Shown here one piece after another: positions 13,607 to 21,949 of a stretch of DNA of 27,471 nucleotides. The stretch is taken from assembly GCA_910577575.1 (NCBI GenBank), contig CAJTOG010000020.1, positions 1-27,471 of the forward strand. The letters run 5' to 3'. How positions within the stretch are numbered: position 1 is the stretch's first letter; the number at the start of each line of letters is the position of its first letter. The notes beneath the pieces are model-generated. The model worked only from the letters and a program-made list of their open reading frames with translations. It was not told where the DNA came from and did no database searches. The DNA is from an uncultured Ruminococcus sp. Lineage in GTDB: Bacteria > Bacillota > Clostridia > Oscillospirales > Ruminococcaceae. A program made the position numbers and the translations under genes.

Positions 13607-14472
13607 AAAATGCAGTTTCATACGTATTTTCTTTTATAGTATCAATTTTGCTGATATTTCTGACTTTGGTATCATTGATATGTCTTACTGCAAGAAGCTA
13701 TGCAAATCCGGAAAACAGAATAAAACAGATTGTAAAGGAACAGAATATAAGCCATACAGTTTATACAGAGCTTGAAAAATATTATTCCGAAAGGTACAAC
13801 ACCACAGGCATTCCTGCTGATATTTATATGAATGCAATTGACGAAGAATATCTTAATAATCTTATTATGAATAAAATAGGTGAAGGTTTTGCAGCTCTTA
13901 ATCTTGAACGATATGAACCGCTTGACCCGAGAAATGAAAAACTTGATACGGTTCTTAGTAATTTCTACAGTGAATATGCTGACAGCATCGGAGCTGAAAA
14001 AGATGCAAAATATGACGAAAAACTAAGCGATGCAAAATCAAATGCATATAAAATTATTGTGGAATACTGCGATATTTATAAAATAAATGCAATGAATAAG
14101 CATGGTATTCTAAGAAAACTCTCGCCTGTATATACGAAACTTCCCATGATTACAGGTATTTCACTTATTGTCGTTGCTGTGCTTTTGCTGATTCTTTTTA
14201 TTATTAATCTTAAATCAAAATCAGTATTTCTTTATTGGACAGGAATATCCGCTATAATTTCAGGTATAATCGGAGCTGTACCGTGCATATGGCTTAAAGC
14301 TACGGATTTTTTCAGTTCATTTACTATAAAACAAGCTCAGATTTATACAGCCTATACAAGTACAATGAATGATATAACGCAAAACTTTATGACTGCTTCA
14401 ATAATAACTGCTTCAATCGGAGCTGTTGTTGTTATAATTTATGCAGTTCTCGGCAAAATATTAAAAGATTAA
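13603..14472 (+). CDS. Polytopic membrane protein of the sortase operon, unknown function
   Basis: A 289-residue protein with a membrane helix at 5-30, a hydrophilic, acidic and probably extracellular part (31-180) and three C-terminal helices (about 183-205, 211-232, 262-285). The ectodomain is rich in charged helices (YTELEKYYSERYN, LDTVLSNFYSEYADS). No family is recognised. The start overlaps the sortase stop (ATGA), and the ribosome site AAAGGAGG lies within the end of the sortase gene. It may be a membrane partner that positions the surface protein or sortase, which is inferred only from context. A terminator follows directly. Confidence 0.7.
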   Translation: MKNAVSYVFSFIVSILLIFLTLVSLICLTARSYANPENRIKQIVKEQNISHTVYTELEKYYSERYNTTGIPADIYMNAIDEEYLNNLIMNKIGEGFAALNLERYEPLDPRNEKLDTVLSNFYSEYADSIGAEKDAKYDEKLSDAKSNAYKIIVEYCDIYKINAMNKHGILRKLSPVYTKLPMITGISLIVVAVLLLILFIINLKSKSVFLYWTGISAIISGIIGAVPCIWLKATDFFSSFTIKQAQIYTAYTSTMNDITQNFMTASIITASIGAVVVIIYAVLGKILKD

Positions 14473-14474
14473 AT

Positions 14475-14518
14475 AAAAAATGCTGTACTGATTTAATCAA
14501 TACAGCATTTATTTTTTA
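14475..14518. terminator. Bidirectional terminator between the sortase operon and pheT
   Basis: AAATGCTGTA (14478-14487) pairs with TACAGCATTT (14501-14510), extended inside by TGATT/AATCA after one mismatch. ATTTTTTAT follows on the plus strand and TTTTTTATTT on the minus strand, so it can serve both converging units. Confidence 0.88.
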
Positions 14519-16978
14519 TGCTCTTAGCTCTGCACCGATATCTGCAAGTGCTTTAAGTGCTTTTTTCATTGCACTGTCAGCCTGTTCATCTGTCAGTGTA
14601 CCCTCATGGGAACGCATTGAAATTGAGTAAGAAACACTTTTTTTACCTTCTTCAATCTGTTTACCCTTATAAACATCAAACAAAGTAATTTTTTCAAGAA
14701 TTTTTCCGACTGCTTTCCTGATAGCCTTTTCAAGTTCAGCAACAGGAATTTCATCATCAACAATAAGACTTAAATCACGTGTAGTCGCAGGGAATTTAGG
14801 CAACGGTCTGTATGTTATTTTATTTTCTGCACATTCCATAAGTTCGGGAATATTCAGCTTTGCAACATATGTCTTTACATCTATTCCATAATTTTCCTGA
14901 ACTTCAGGATGAATTTCGCCTATAATTCCAAGATGTCTGCCATCCTTGAGAATAACAGCACTTCTTCCGGGATGCAGTGCATATTTTTCATCAAACACTT
15001 CACAAGTCTCTGCACGTACATACTCGACTCCGCTAATATTGATTTCAGCGAAAATCTGTTCTGTCATGCCTTTAATTACATAAAAATCAGTTTCCCCACC
15101 ATACATGCCTATAGTAAGTCTCTGCGGTTCATCCGGAAGCTGATACTCATATTCATGACGTGGCTTGCCATTATTTACAAGATTTGCTTCATCAGGAGCA
15201 TAGTTCCTTTTTTCATCAACAGGCAGATATTCCTTTGAAATTTCAAAAAGACAGGCTTTTTCATTACGATTATTATAATTGAAAGACAAAACATCAAGCA
15301 TTGACGGAATTGTAGAAGTTCTCATAACACTTGTATCTTCACCCAAAGGATTTACAATTTTTACTGTTTTCCGCAGTTTACTGTTTTCCGGAAGTCTGAT
15401 TTTATCAAAATATTTAGGCGAAACAAATGAATATGTTGTAATTTCATATCCGCCGAGTGAAACAGCAGTATCTCTTAACGTACGAACAAATTTCTGTTCG
15501 GAAGTAAATTCAGCTTTTGCAACTCCACGGAAATCAGTTGACGGAATATTATTATATCCGTAAATTCTTGCAACTTCTTCAGCAATATCAGCCCTGCACT
15601 CAATATCAATCCTGAATGACGGTACAATAACCTTGCCATCTGCAATTTCAAATCCGAGACGATTAAGATAATCAATCATATCAGCTTCAGGAATTTCAGT
15701 ACCAAGAAATTCATTAATCCACTTTGAATCAAATTCAACAGTGTTTTTCTTATCATAATCAAGATAATCACAATCAATGACCGTATTCAGTACCTCACCC
15801 GCTCCGAGTTCCTCAACGAGTTCAAACGCCCGCTTTAAGCAAATCATTGAAATAAACGGGTCAACACCTTTTTCATATCGTGCACAAGCATCAGATTTAA
15901 GTCTGAGCTTTTTGGAAGTGCAGCGTACCTGTGATGGTTCAAAGTAAGCGGATTCAAATACAACTGTTGTTGTATCTTCCATGATACCACTGTATTCTCC
16001 GCCCATAATTCCAGCAACCGCTACAGGCTTCTTCTCATCAGCAATAACAAGCATATCATCTGCAAGTTCACGTTCAATACCGTCAAGAGTTACTATTTTT
16101 TCACCATTCACTGCATTGCGGATATTAATCTTTGAACCTTCAACATAACGCAGGTCAAAAGCGTGCATCGGCTGACCGTATTCAAGCATTACATAATTGG
16201 TTATGTCAACAAAATTATTAATCGGGCGCACTCCGCTTGCTCTCAAACGTTCTCTCATCCAGCGTGGAGACGGTTCTATTTTAACATTTTTTACAATGCC
16301 GGCACAGTATCTCCTGCATTTTTCGGCATTCTTGATTTCAATTTTCAAGAACTCGTTTATATCACCTTCAACTCCTTTATACTCAGGAGCTTTTACATTC
16401 AGAGGAAGATTATAAGTTGCTGCTGTTTCTCTTGCAAGACCGATTACACTTAAACAGTCCGGACGGTTTGAGGTAATTTCAAATTCAACGGAAGTATCAT
16501 TAAGACCGATTGCAGAACATATATCCTGACCAATTTTGCAGTCTTCCTGCATGATAAAAATACCGTCTTCAATAGCATATGGAAAATCCCTTTTGTCAAG
16601 ACCAAGTTCACCGAGTGAACAAAGCATACCGTTTGATTCGACCCCACGTAGTTTACCCTTCTTGATTTTTATACCGTTCGGAAGTGTTGAACCATCAAGT
16701 GCAACAGGCACGATATCCCCTGCATTTACATTTGAAGCACCTGTAACAATCTGTACGGGCGAATCCTTGCCGACTTCAACCTGACATACGACAAGGTGAT
16801 CTGAATTTTCGTGCGGTACAACAGACAGGATTTTTCCGACAACAATATTTAAAATTCCTTTGCCCTCTGTTTCATAACACTCAACTTTTGAACCGCTCAT
16901 TGTAAGGGCATGACAGTAATCTTTTATAGGCACGTCAACATTAACATAATCGGCGAGCCACTTCATTGATAAATTCAT
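14516..16978 (-). CDS. pheT: Phenylalanine-tRNA ligase beta subunit
   Basis: An 820-residue subunit of the alpha2-beta2 phenylalanyl-tRNA synthetase, cytosolic. It begins with MNLSMKWLADYVNVDVP, followed by a tRNA-binding OB domain (about 40-150: VVGKILSVVPHENSDHLVVCQVEVG). The B3/B4 editing module contains PTINNFVDITNYVM-like PINNFVDITNYVMLEYGQPMH. The B5 DNA-binding-like part and the B6-B7 synthetase-like core follow, ending in a ferredoxin-fold anticodon-binding domain (YRPLPKFPATTRDLSLIVD, about 725-820). Length and domain order are standard. The first ATG has AAAGGA ten bases upstream. It lies 41 bases after pheS and shares its promoter. Confidence 0.97.
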   Translation of the reverse strand: MNLSMKWLADYVNVDVPIKDYCHALTMSGSKVECYETEGKGILNIVVGKILSVVPHENSDHLVVCQVEVGKDSPVQIVTGASNVNAGDIVPVALDGSTLPNGIKIKKGKLRGVESNGMLCSLGELGLDKRDFPYAIEDGIFIMQEDCKIGQDICSAIGLNDTSVEFEITSNRPDCLSVIGLARETAATYNLPLNVKAPEYKGVEGDINEFLKIEIKNAEKCRRYCAGIVKNVKIEPSPRWMRERLRASGVRPINNFVDITNYVMLEYGQPMHAFDLRYVEGSKINIRNAVNGEKIVTLDGIERELADDMLVIADEKKPVAVAGIMGGEYSGIMEDTTTVVFESAYFEPSQVRCTSKKLRLKSDACARYEKGVDPFISMICLKRAFELVEELGAGEVLNTVIDCDYLDYDKKNTVEFDSKWINEFLGTEIPEADMIDYLNRLGFEIADGKVIVPSFRIDIECRADIAEEVARIYGYNNIPSTDFRGVAKAEFTSEQKFVRTLRDTAVSLGGYEITTYSFVSPKYFDKIRLPENSKLRKTVKIVNPLGEDTSVMRTSTIPSMLDVLSFNYNNRNEKACLFEISKEYLPVDEKRNYAPDEANLVNNGKPRHEYEYQLPDEPQRLTIGMYGGETDFYVIKGMTEQIFAEINISGVEYVRAETCEVFDEKYALHPGRSAVILKDGRHLGIIGEIHPEVQENYGIDVKTYVAKLNIPELMECAENKITYRPLPKFPATTRDLSLIVDDEIPVAELEKAIRKAVGKILEKITLFDVYKGKQIEEGKKSVSYSISMRSHEGTLTDEQADSAMKKALKALADIGAELRA

Positions 16979-17019
16979 TTATCTTAATCCTTTCACTAAA
17001 TTTATAAAACAATCTTCAA

Positions 17020-18048
17020 TCAGAACTGCTCCAAAAATCTTACATCATTTTCATAAAGCAAGCGAAGGTCATTAATATCATAACGTCCCATGACCATACG
17101 CTCAAGACCGAGACCAAATGCAAAACCTGAATATACAGTGCTGTCAATACCGCAATTTTCAAGCACCTTCGGGTGTACCATACCAGCTCCGAGAAGTTCA
17201 ATATATCCTTCATCCTTGCACATTGAACAACCCTTGCCCCCACAGTTGAAACAGCTTATATCAACCTCACAACTTGGTTCGGTAAACGGGAAATGATGAG
17301 GACGGAATCTGAGTTTACAGTCATTGCCGTAAAGCTTTTTCATAAGCATTTCAAGAGTACCCTTCAAATCACTCATTCTGATGCCTTTATCAATAACGAG
17401 GCCTTCAATCTGATGAAATAACGGCGAATGAGTAGCGTCAACAGCATCCGAACGGAAAACACGTCCGGGTGAAATAATACGTATCGGAGGCTTCTGTGTT
17501 TCCATAACATGAACTTGTACAGATGAAGTCTGGGTACGAAGCAGAATTGTTTCGTCTGTACCATCAATATAAAAAGTATCCTGAGTGTCTCTTGCAGGAT
17601 GGTCAGGCGGAAGATTCAGTGCTTCAAATACATGATAATCGTCATCAATTTCAGGACCGTCAGCAATATCAAAACCCATGCCCATAAAAATTTCACGAAT
17701 TTCATTCTCAACCTTGGTAAGCGGGTGAAGTTTTCCGAATGGTGCAGTTCTTCCCGGAAGAGTTATATCAATAGTTTCTTCTTTAAGTCTGAAAGCTTGT
17801 GCATTCGCTCTCAAAGCAGAAAGTTTACTGTTAACAGCAGATTCAATATCTGCTCTTACCTTATTTGCAAGCTGTCCGATAACAGGTCTTTCCTCCGGAG
17901 AAAGCTTTCCCATCTGTTTTAAAATAGCAGTAAGTTCGCCCTTTTTTCCAAGAAACTTAATTCTCAAATCGTCAAGCATTTTTATTTCAGAACAGGATTC
18001 AAGCTCCTGTTTTGCCTGAACTTCGATTTTTTCAAGCTGTTCTTTCAT
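17020..18048 (-). CDS. pheS: Phenylalanine-tRNA ligase alpha subunit
   Basis: A 342-residue catalytic subunit that charges tRNA-Phe. The N-terminal coiled coil (residues 1-85: MKEQLEKIEVQAKQEL...) binds tRNA. Motif 2 is seen in LLRTQTSSVQVHVM...RIISPGRVFRSDAVDATHSPLFHQIEG, and motif 3 in FAFGLGLERMVMGRYDINDLR near the C-terminus. The cysteine cluster CFNCGGKGCSMCKDEG is found in many Firmicute PheS. The ATG at 18048 is chosen because GAGGTGA lies five bases upstream; a longer TTG start at 18075 has none. The leader is only about 40 bases, too short for a T-box, although many Firmicute pheST operons have one. Confidence 0.97.
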   Translation of the reverse strand: MKEQLEKIEVQAKQELESCSEIKMLDDLRIKFLGKKGELTAILKQMGKLSPEERPVIGQLANKVRADIESAVNSKLSALRANAQAFRLKEETIDITLPGRTAPFGKLHPLTKVENEIREIFMGMGFDIADGPEIDDDYHVFEALNLPPDHPARDTQDTFYIDGTDETILLRTQTSSVQVHVMETQKPPIRIISPGRVFRSDAVDATHSPLFHQIEGLVIDKGIRMSDLKGTLEMLMKKLYGNDCKLRFRPHHFPFTEPSCEVDISCFNCGGKGCSMCKDEGYIELLGAGMVHPKVLENCGIDSTVYSGFAFGLGLERMVMGRYDINDLRLLYENDVRFLEQF

Positions 18049-18069
18049 TTTTATCACCTCTTTGAATTC

Positions 18070-18121
18070 TGACAATTAATGTCATAAGTCAAATTATATC
18101 ACATTTTTCATTATTTGTCAA
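18070..18121 (-). promoter_or_regulatory. pheST promoter inside the end of the upstream gene
   Basis: On the minus strand TTGACA (18116-18121), 17 bases, TATAAT (18093-18098) with TG ahead of the -10: a full consensus. Both boxes lie within the last ten codons of the DUF3737 gene. In the leader, TGACA (18070-18074) and TGTCA (18080-18084) form an inverted repeat with a 5-base spacer, possibly an operator or small hairpin. Confidence 0.82.
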
Positions 18122-18946
18122 GATAACTTCACATTTTGCGTCATCTTCATCCATAATAATTTCATCGGCAGAAGGTACAGTAATTTTTCCGCTTACAGGA
18201 TTCTTTATGCTTTCAATATGATTTATTATTTCTGCCTGCACTTCTGATTTTTCAAAACTTAAATCAGTATCAATCATTTCACAATTTACAAGCTTAAGTT
18301 TTTTACACCAACAAAAAGGCTGTGTACCGATAATTTTGCAATTTTCAAATGTTAAACCGTCTGAATACCATGCAAGATATTCTCCTTTTACAATACTGTT
18401 TCTGACTGTAATATTCCTGCCATGCCAAAAAGCATCCTTTGTATCAAGAACACATTCATCAAAAACCGCATCTTCAATATACTGAAAAGAATACTTACCC
18501 CTGAAATGTACATTTCTGAAAATAATATCCCTGCTCCTCATCATAAAATATTCACTTTCAGCAGTACAGTTTTTCATAGTTATCTTGTCAACTGACCAGC
18601 CAAATTCAGGGGAAATAATGTCACTTCCGCTTATAACCACATCCGAGCATTCACGGAGTGCTTTTATACCATGAAGATTTGTATTTATTATTTCAATATG
18701 TTCAGAATACCATAAAGCTGCCCTACAAAATTCAGTCATTACAGTATCGACTATTTTGATATTTCTGTCATGCCAGAAAGGATAACGCAGATTAAAGAAA
18801 CAGTCATAAACTTCTATATCACTGCTTTCTTTCAATGCACTTTCTCCGTCTGCCACACCGTCAAAAACACAGTTTTCAAGTATCAGGTTATTACTTCTGT
18901 ACAATGTTCTTTCTTCATCAAATTTCTGATTAACAATTTTATTCAT
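18089..18946 (-). CDS. DUF3737 right-handed beta-helix protein
   Basis: A 285-residue protein recognised as DUF3737 from its order of conserved pieces: FDEERTLYRSNNL, DGESALKESSDIEVYDCFFNLRYPFWH, ALWYSEHIEI, GIKALRECSDV, SEYFMMRSRDI, GKYSFQYI, TKDAFWHGRNITVRNS, GEYLAWYSDGLTFENCKIIGTQPFCW, and the end IESIKNPVSGKITVPSADEIIMD. The periodic N-C/N-I pattern about every 20 residues indicates a right-handed parallel beta-helix like that of pectate lyases, but no catalytic residues are known for this family. There is no signal peptide, so it is probably cytosolic. GGAGGG precedes the ATG. The promoter of pheST lies in its 3' end. Confidence 0.87.
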   Translation of the reverse strand: MNKIVNQKFDEERTLYRSNNLILENCVFDGVADGESALKESSDIEVYDCFFNLRYPFWHDRNIKIVDTVMTEFCRAALWYSEHIEIINTNLHGIKALRECSDVVISGSDIISPEFGWSVDKITMKNCTAESEYFMMRSRDIIFRNVHFRGKYSFQYIEDAVFDECVLDTKDAFWHGRNITVRNSIVKGEYLAWYSDGLTFENCKIIGTQPFCWCKKLKLVNCEMIDTDLSFEKSEVQAEIINHIESIKNPVSGKITVPSADEIIMDEDDAKCEVILTNNEKCDII

Positions 18947-18965
18947 TAAAAATCCCTCCGGTTAC

Positions 18966-18994
18966 ATTTTAACATATTTTTACGGAATTTTCAA
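18966..18994 (-). promoter_or_regulatory. Promoter of the DUF3737 gene
   Basis: On the minus strand TTGAAA (18989-18994), 17 bases, TAAAAT (18966-18971), placed close ahead of the ribosome site GGAGGG. Confidence 0.65.
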
Positions 18995-19002
18995 TAGCAT
19001 AC

Positions 19003-19043
19003 AAAAAACAGCTCCGAAAAATTCAGTCTCCGGAACTGTTTTA
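19003..19043 (-). terminator. Terminator after sigG
   Basis: AAAACAGCTCCG (19005-19016) pairs with CGGAACTGTTTT (19031-19042) with one mismatch. On the minus strand the stem is followed by a T-rich tail. It lies 18 bases past the sigG stop. Confidence 0.82.
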
Positions 19044-19060
19044 CAAAACAGATATTTTTA

Positions 19061-19834
19061 TTATACGCTTGATTTGATACGATTTATTGCATTCTTTTCA
19101 AGACGTGAAACCTGTGCCTGCGATATTCCTATTTCATTGGCTACTTCAACCTGAGTTTTACCCTGTAAAAATCTCAGATACAATATATTCCGTTCGCGTT
19201 CACCCAGTTGTTTTATGGCATCACGTATTGAAAGTTCATCCATCCAGCTTTCAACATCATTTTTATCGCCAATCTGATCCATAATATACATATTGTCATC
19301 CGAATCAGAATAAACAGGCTCATAGAGAGAAATAGGGTCACTGATGCTTTCAAGTGCGATAACAACATCAGCACGGTTTTCACCTATTTCATTTGCAATT
19401 TCCTCAATATTAGGTTCACGCTGATTTTTCAGGATAAGTCTTTCTTTGGCCTGAATGGCCTTATATGCAAGGTCACGCAGAGAACGGCTGACTTTTATCT
19501 GGCTGTAATCACGCAAATGACGGCGAAGTTCACCTGTAATCATGGGTACACAATAAGTAGAGAATCGAACTTCTTTGGTCAGGTCAAAATTATTAATTGC
19601 TTTAATCAGTCCTACAACACCAATCTGAAAAAGGTCGTCAATGTCTTCACCTCTCCCTGTAAAACGCTGAATTACACTCAATACAAGTCTGAGATTTCCG
19701 TTTATCAGCTTATCACGTGCTGCTTTACTTCCTGTTTCCTTTATTTCCTTGAGAAGCTTTATTTTTTCTTCTTCTTTTAAAACAACAAGTTCAGAAGTAT
19801 TTATGCCCGAAATAACAACTTTATTATATGCCAT
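19061..19834 (-). CDS. sigG: RNA polymerase sporulation sigma factor SigG
   Basis: A 257-residue sigma-70 factor for late forespore genes. The start MAYNKVVISGINTSELVVLKEEE matches the SigG N-terminus (B. subtilis has NKVEICGVDTSKLPVLKNEE), and GGGAGA lies eight bases before this ATG; a longer reading from 19975 adds non-homologous sequence. Region 2 is NLRLVLSVIQRFTGRGEDIDDLFQIG...FSTYCVPMITGELRRHLRD, and region 4 is ERERNILYLRFLQGKTQVEVANEIGISQAQVSRLEKNAI. No anti-sigma gene is beside it. The gene implies that the organism sporulates or descends from spore formers. It is preceded by a 6-helix membrane protein gene, not by sigE and spoIIGA as in Bacillus. Confidence 0.93.
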   Translation of the reverse strand: MAYNKVVISGINTSELVVLKEEEKIKLLKEIKETGSKAARDKLINGNLRLVLSVIQRFTGRGEDIDDLFQIGVVGLIKAINNFDLTKEVRFSTYCVPMITGELRRHLRDYSQIKVSRSLRDLAYKAIQAKERLILKNQREPNIEEIANEIGENRADVVIALESISDPISLYEPVYSDSDDNMYIMDQIGDKNDVESWMDELSIRDAIKQLGERERNILYLRFLQGKTQVEVANEIGISQAQVSRLEKNAINRIKSSV

Positions 19835-19866
19835 AATAATATCTCCCAGAAAAAATATTCTGATAT

Positions 19867-19901
19867 TATTATGGACAGTATTTCCTGATATAATCAGGAA
19901 A
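19867..19901 (-). promoter_or_regulatory. Perfect palindrome and possible forespore-type -10 box upstream of sigG
   Basis: TTTCCTGAT (19881-19889) and ATCAGGAAA (19893-19901) form a 9-bp inverted repeat around a 3-base centre. Downstream on the minus strand lies CATAATA (19867-19873), which fits the CATnnTA -10 box of SigG/SigF promoters, with GATTA 17 bases upstream as a one-mismatch -35. No T tract follows, so it is not a terminator. Confidence 0.4.
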
Positions 19902-19911
19902 ATAATGGTCA

Positions 19912-20445
19912 TCATTTTTTGATAAAAGAAATAACTGCTAATATAAGCAGAATAAAAACGGAAAATAAATCCCATATGTCAATAATAGGTTCTGCTATCA
20001 TTTTGTAAAGAATCAGATTAATAACAAAAACCAACGGAATACCCAATAAAAAAGTAATTCCCAAAGCAATTGGTTTTCTTTTAAAGCATTTGAAAATTCC
20101 ATATACAATCCAAAAAAACAGAACCGAAGGCAATGCAATCATTGAACCAATTGAAAATACATCTTTATTTCCTATAAGATTATTTAAAAGATAAAGGTAG
20201 GGAATTATAAAAATACTTAATGATGCCAAGCTTACGACAGTTCTTTTTTTCCAAAATACCATACTCGGAAAAACCAAAAGCCACACAAAACAAACAGAAA
20301 CAACAGGAATTAATGACCATGTTAAACTTCCTGTTATTGCAATATCACAAATAATACAGGTGATAATCCCCATTAAACATATCATGGAAAAAACAAAGGA
20401 AATAATTAATCTTTTGGATTTTTCATCCGTATTATATTCTTTCAT
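19912..20445 (-). CDS. Six-helix integral membrane protein, unknown function
   Basis: A 177-residue hydrophobic protein with six predicted membrane helices after a short charged N-terminus (MKEYNTDEKSKR). The helix pattern with CDIAITGSLTWSLIPVVS recalls small membrane modules often fused to zinc-ribbon or HTH parts in Clostridia; here it stands alone. The ATG at 20445 is chosen because GGAGG lies eight bases upstream; the earlier start at 20463 would be within that region without its own site. It starts 26 bases after the pyridoxamine kinase stop and is probably co-transcribed with it. The sigG start is 77 bases downstream. Confidence 0.75.
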   Translation of the reverse strand: MKEYNTDEKSKRLIISFVFSMICLMGIITCIICDIAITGSLTWSLIPVVSVCFVWLLVFPSMVFWKKRTVVSLASLSIFIIPYLYLLNNLIGNKDVFSIGSMIALPSVLFFWIVYGIFKCFKRKPIALGITFLLGIPLVFVINLILYKMIAEPIIDIWDLFSVFILLILAVISFIKK

Positions 20446-20471
20446 AATAAGTTCCTCCACCAAATTCGTCT

Positions 20472-21308
20472 TTATTCTTTAACATATCCTATAAGCTTAT
20501 CAAGACAGAGTTCAAAGCAGTTTCCGTACCACATTTCATCAAGACAAGGCATAGTTACTTCAATACAATCGGAAATATATTTTACAGACATATCAAGTGC
20601 TTTCTGTAAACCTTTTCCGAGAGTTACAGTGCCTGTGAAAACGCTCGCAAAAATATCGCCCGTACCATGAAGATGCCTGTCTATATGTTTGCTGTAAGAA
20701 AAATAAAACTCATTTCTTTCTGAATCATATGCAGCTGCACCATGAAGCTCTCCTGACCTTACCCCTGTAAGTATGGGAGTTTTACAGCCAAGTTCAGTAA
20801 GACGGCGCAAAACTTCCTTTGCAGAATCTTCATTGCAGTTTTCAATATATGGAATATCAAGCAAAAAAGATGCTTCTGTCATATTAGGCAGTATGTAATC
20901 AGCTTTGGCACATAATCTCTTCATTTCTGATATGAACTTATCAGTAAAACCGGCATAAAGCTTACCTGAATCACCTAAAACAGGGTCAACCACTATAAAA
21001 TTATCATCTTTGCCAAAATCGTCAAAAAAATCTGACATAATCTGAATCTGCGAATCAGAACCAAGATATCCCGTATAAATTGCATCAAATTCAAGTCCGA
21101 GTTTTTTCCAGTGTTCTGAAATGCTGGTAATATCACCTGATAAATCATGAAATGTATAGCCTGTAAAACCACTTCCTGTGTGAGTTGACAGAACAGCTGT
21201 CGGAATAACAGCGGTTTCTATTCCCATTGCTGAAATTATAGGCAATGCAACAGTAAGCGAACATTTTCCGAAACAGGATATATCCTGAATTGTAACAATT
21301 TTTTTCAT
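20472..21308 (-). CDS. pdxY: Pyridoxamine/pyridoxal kinase
   Basis: A 278-residue kinase of the ribokinase superfamily that phosphorylates pyridoxal or pyridoxamine to PLP or PMP (salvage of vitamin B6). It opens with MKKIVTIQDISCFGKCSLTVALPI, typical of clostridial PdxY, and has GSGFTGYTFHDL, VDPVLGDSGKLYAGF and the nucleotide-binding HGTGDIFASVF with the catalytic Asp. The ATG at 21308 follows AAAGGAAGA; a longer start at 21356 has no ribosome site. Length fits the family. Two PLP enzymes (CysK, MetY) lie elsewhere in the window but are not linked to it. Confidence 0.92.
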   Translation of the reverse strand: MKKIVTIQDISCFGKCSLTVALPIISAMGIETAVIPTAVLSTHTGSGFTGYTFHDLSGDITSISEHWKKLGLEFDAIYTGYLGSDSQIQIMSDFFDDFGKDDNFIVVDPVLGDSGKLYAGFTDKFISEMKRLCAKADYILPNMTEASFLLDIPYIENCNEDSAKEVLRRLTELGCKTPILTGVRSGELHGAAAYDSERNEFYFSYSKHIDRHLHGTGDIFASVFTGTVTLGKGLQKALDMSVKYISDCIEVTMPCLDEMWYGNCFELCLDKLIGYVKE

Positions 21309-21337
21309 AATTATATCTTCCTTTCTCTGATATATAT

Positions 21338-21366
21338 ATTTTACTTTATTATACAATTATTGTCAA
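21338..21366 (-). promoter_or_regulatory. Promoter of pdxY
   Basis: On the minus strand TTGACA (21361-21366), 17 bases, TAAAAT (21338-21343). The leader to the start at 21308 is about 25 bases. Confidence 0.7.
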
Positions 21367-21399
21367 TAGTATCAGTAAATAAAATTTTTGATTTTCCTA

Positions 21400-21428
21400 T
21401 TGACAATTCTGACAATATATTGTAAAAT
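21400..21428 (+). promoter_or_regulatory. Promoter upstream of the decayed lipoprotein gene
   Basis: TTGACA (21400-21405), 17 bases, TAAAAT (21423-21428) on the plus strand, back to back with the pdxY promoter. It still looks intact, while the gene behind it is broken. It may now drive the repeat protein at 21946 through a long leader. Confidence 0.65.
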
Positions 21429-21476
21429 AATATTAAAGATAAAATGATATAATAAAGATATAGAAAATATAAATAA

Positions 21477-21949
21477 AAAAGAATAGGTTCATCAGCAATA
21501 TCTGTTGCCTGTATCATGTTAATCGGGTAAAGTCAGCAAAAATCCGAAAATAAAAACAAAGAAACTATTTTCGGAATTTCTCTTGACATGACCAAAAAAG
21601 AAGTTTTTGAAATCTATGACGATAATTACAGTTATACAGAAGACCTCAGAGATTACGAATACAAAAACACTGTTGAATATGGATATGATATTGAGAGAAA
21701 AGGAGACTATTATAATTTAACCTATCCGTATCCGGAAAACGAACTTACTGAGGCATATGACAAAATATATCAAATACGGAAATTTATACAAGCTAAGGCG
21801 TACTGAATGAAAATCCATGGAAAACGGAAGAAGGTTCAGTATGGTTTGCAGTCTAAATAAAGGTATGGACAATTATTGAACCCCAAAGCTATGAAATCGG
21901 AATAATCAAAAATAAGAATAAAAAATATGGAGTGTGTTTTATTTTATGA
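21477..21949 (+). pseudogene. Decayed lipoprotein gene
   Basis: No intact ORF, but protein-like pieces line up. The frame of 21588 read upstream gives KRIGSSAISVACIMLIG, then stop TAA (21528-21530), then SQQKSENKNKETIFGISLDMTKKEVFEIY; this is a lipoprotein signal with the stop at the lipobox cysteine. That frame runs on to a stop at 21804. The sense then continues two frames over: LNENPWKTEEGSVWFAV, a TAA (21854-21856), then IKVWTIIEPQSYEIG and so on to 21949. So there are two stops and one frameshift, and no good start codon. The piece 21588-21806 could in theory make a 72-residue peptide, but it has no ribosome site (ATTTCTCTTGAC precedes the ATG). The family is not recognised; GISLDMTKKEV resembles the start of repeat modules in clostridial lipoproteins. 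Confidence 0.65.

Noticed and set aside
18040..18090. T-box leader upstream of pheS
   Set aside because: Only about 40 bases lie between the promoter and the start codon, too short for a T-box with its terminator.
21588..21806. A functional 72-residue protein
   Set aside because: There is no ribosome site, the frame continues upstream as lipoprotein-like sequence, and the sense continues downstream in another frame. It is treated as a part of a pseudogene.
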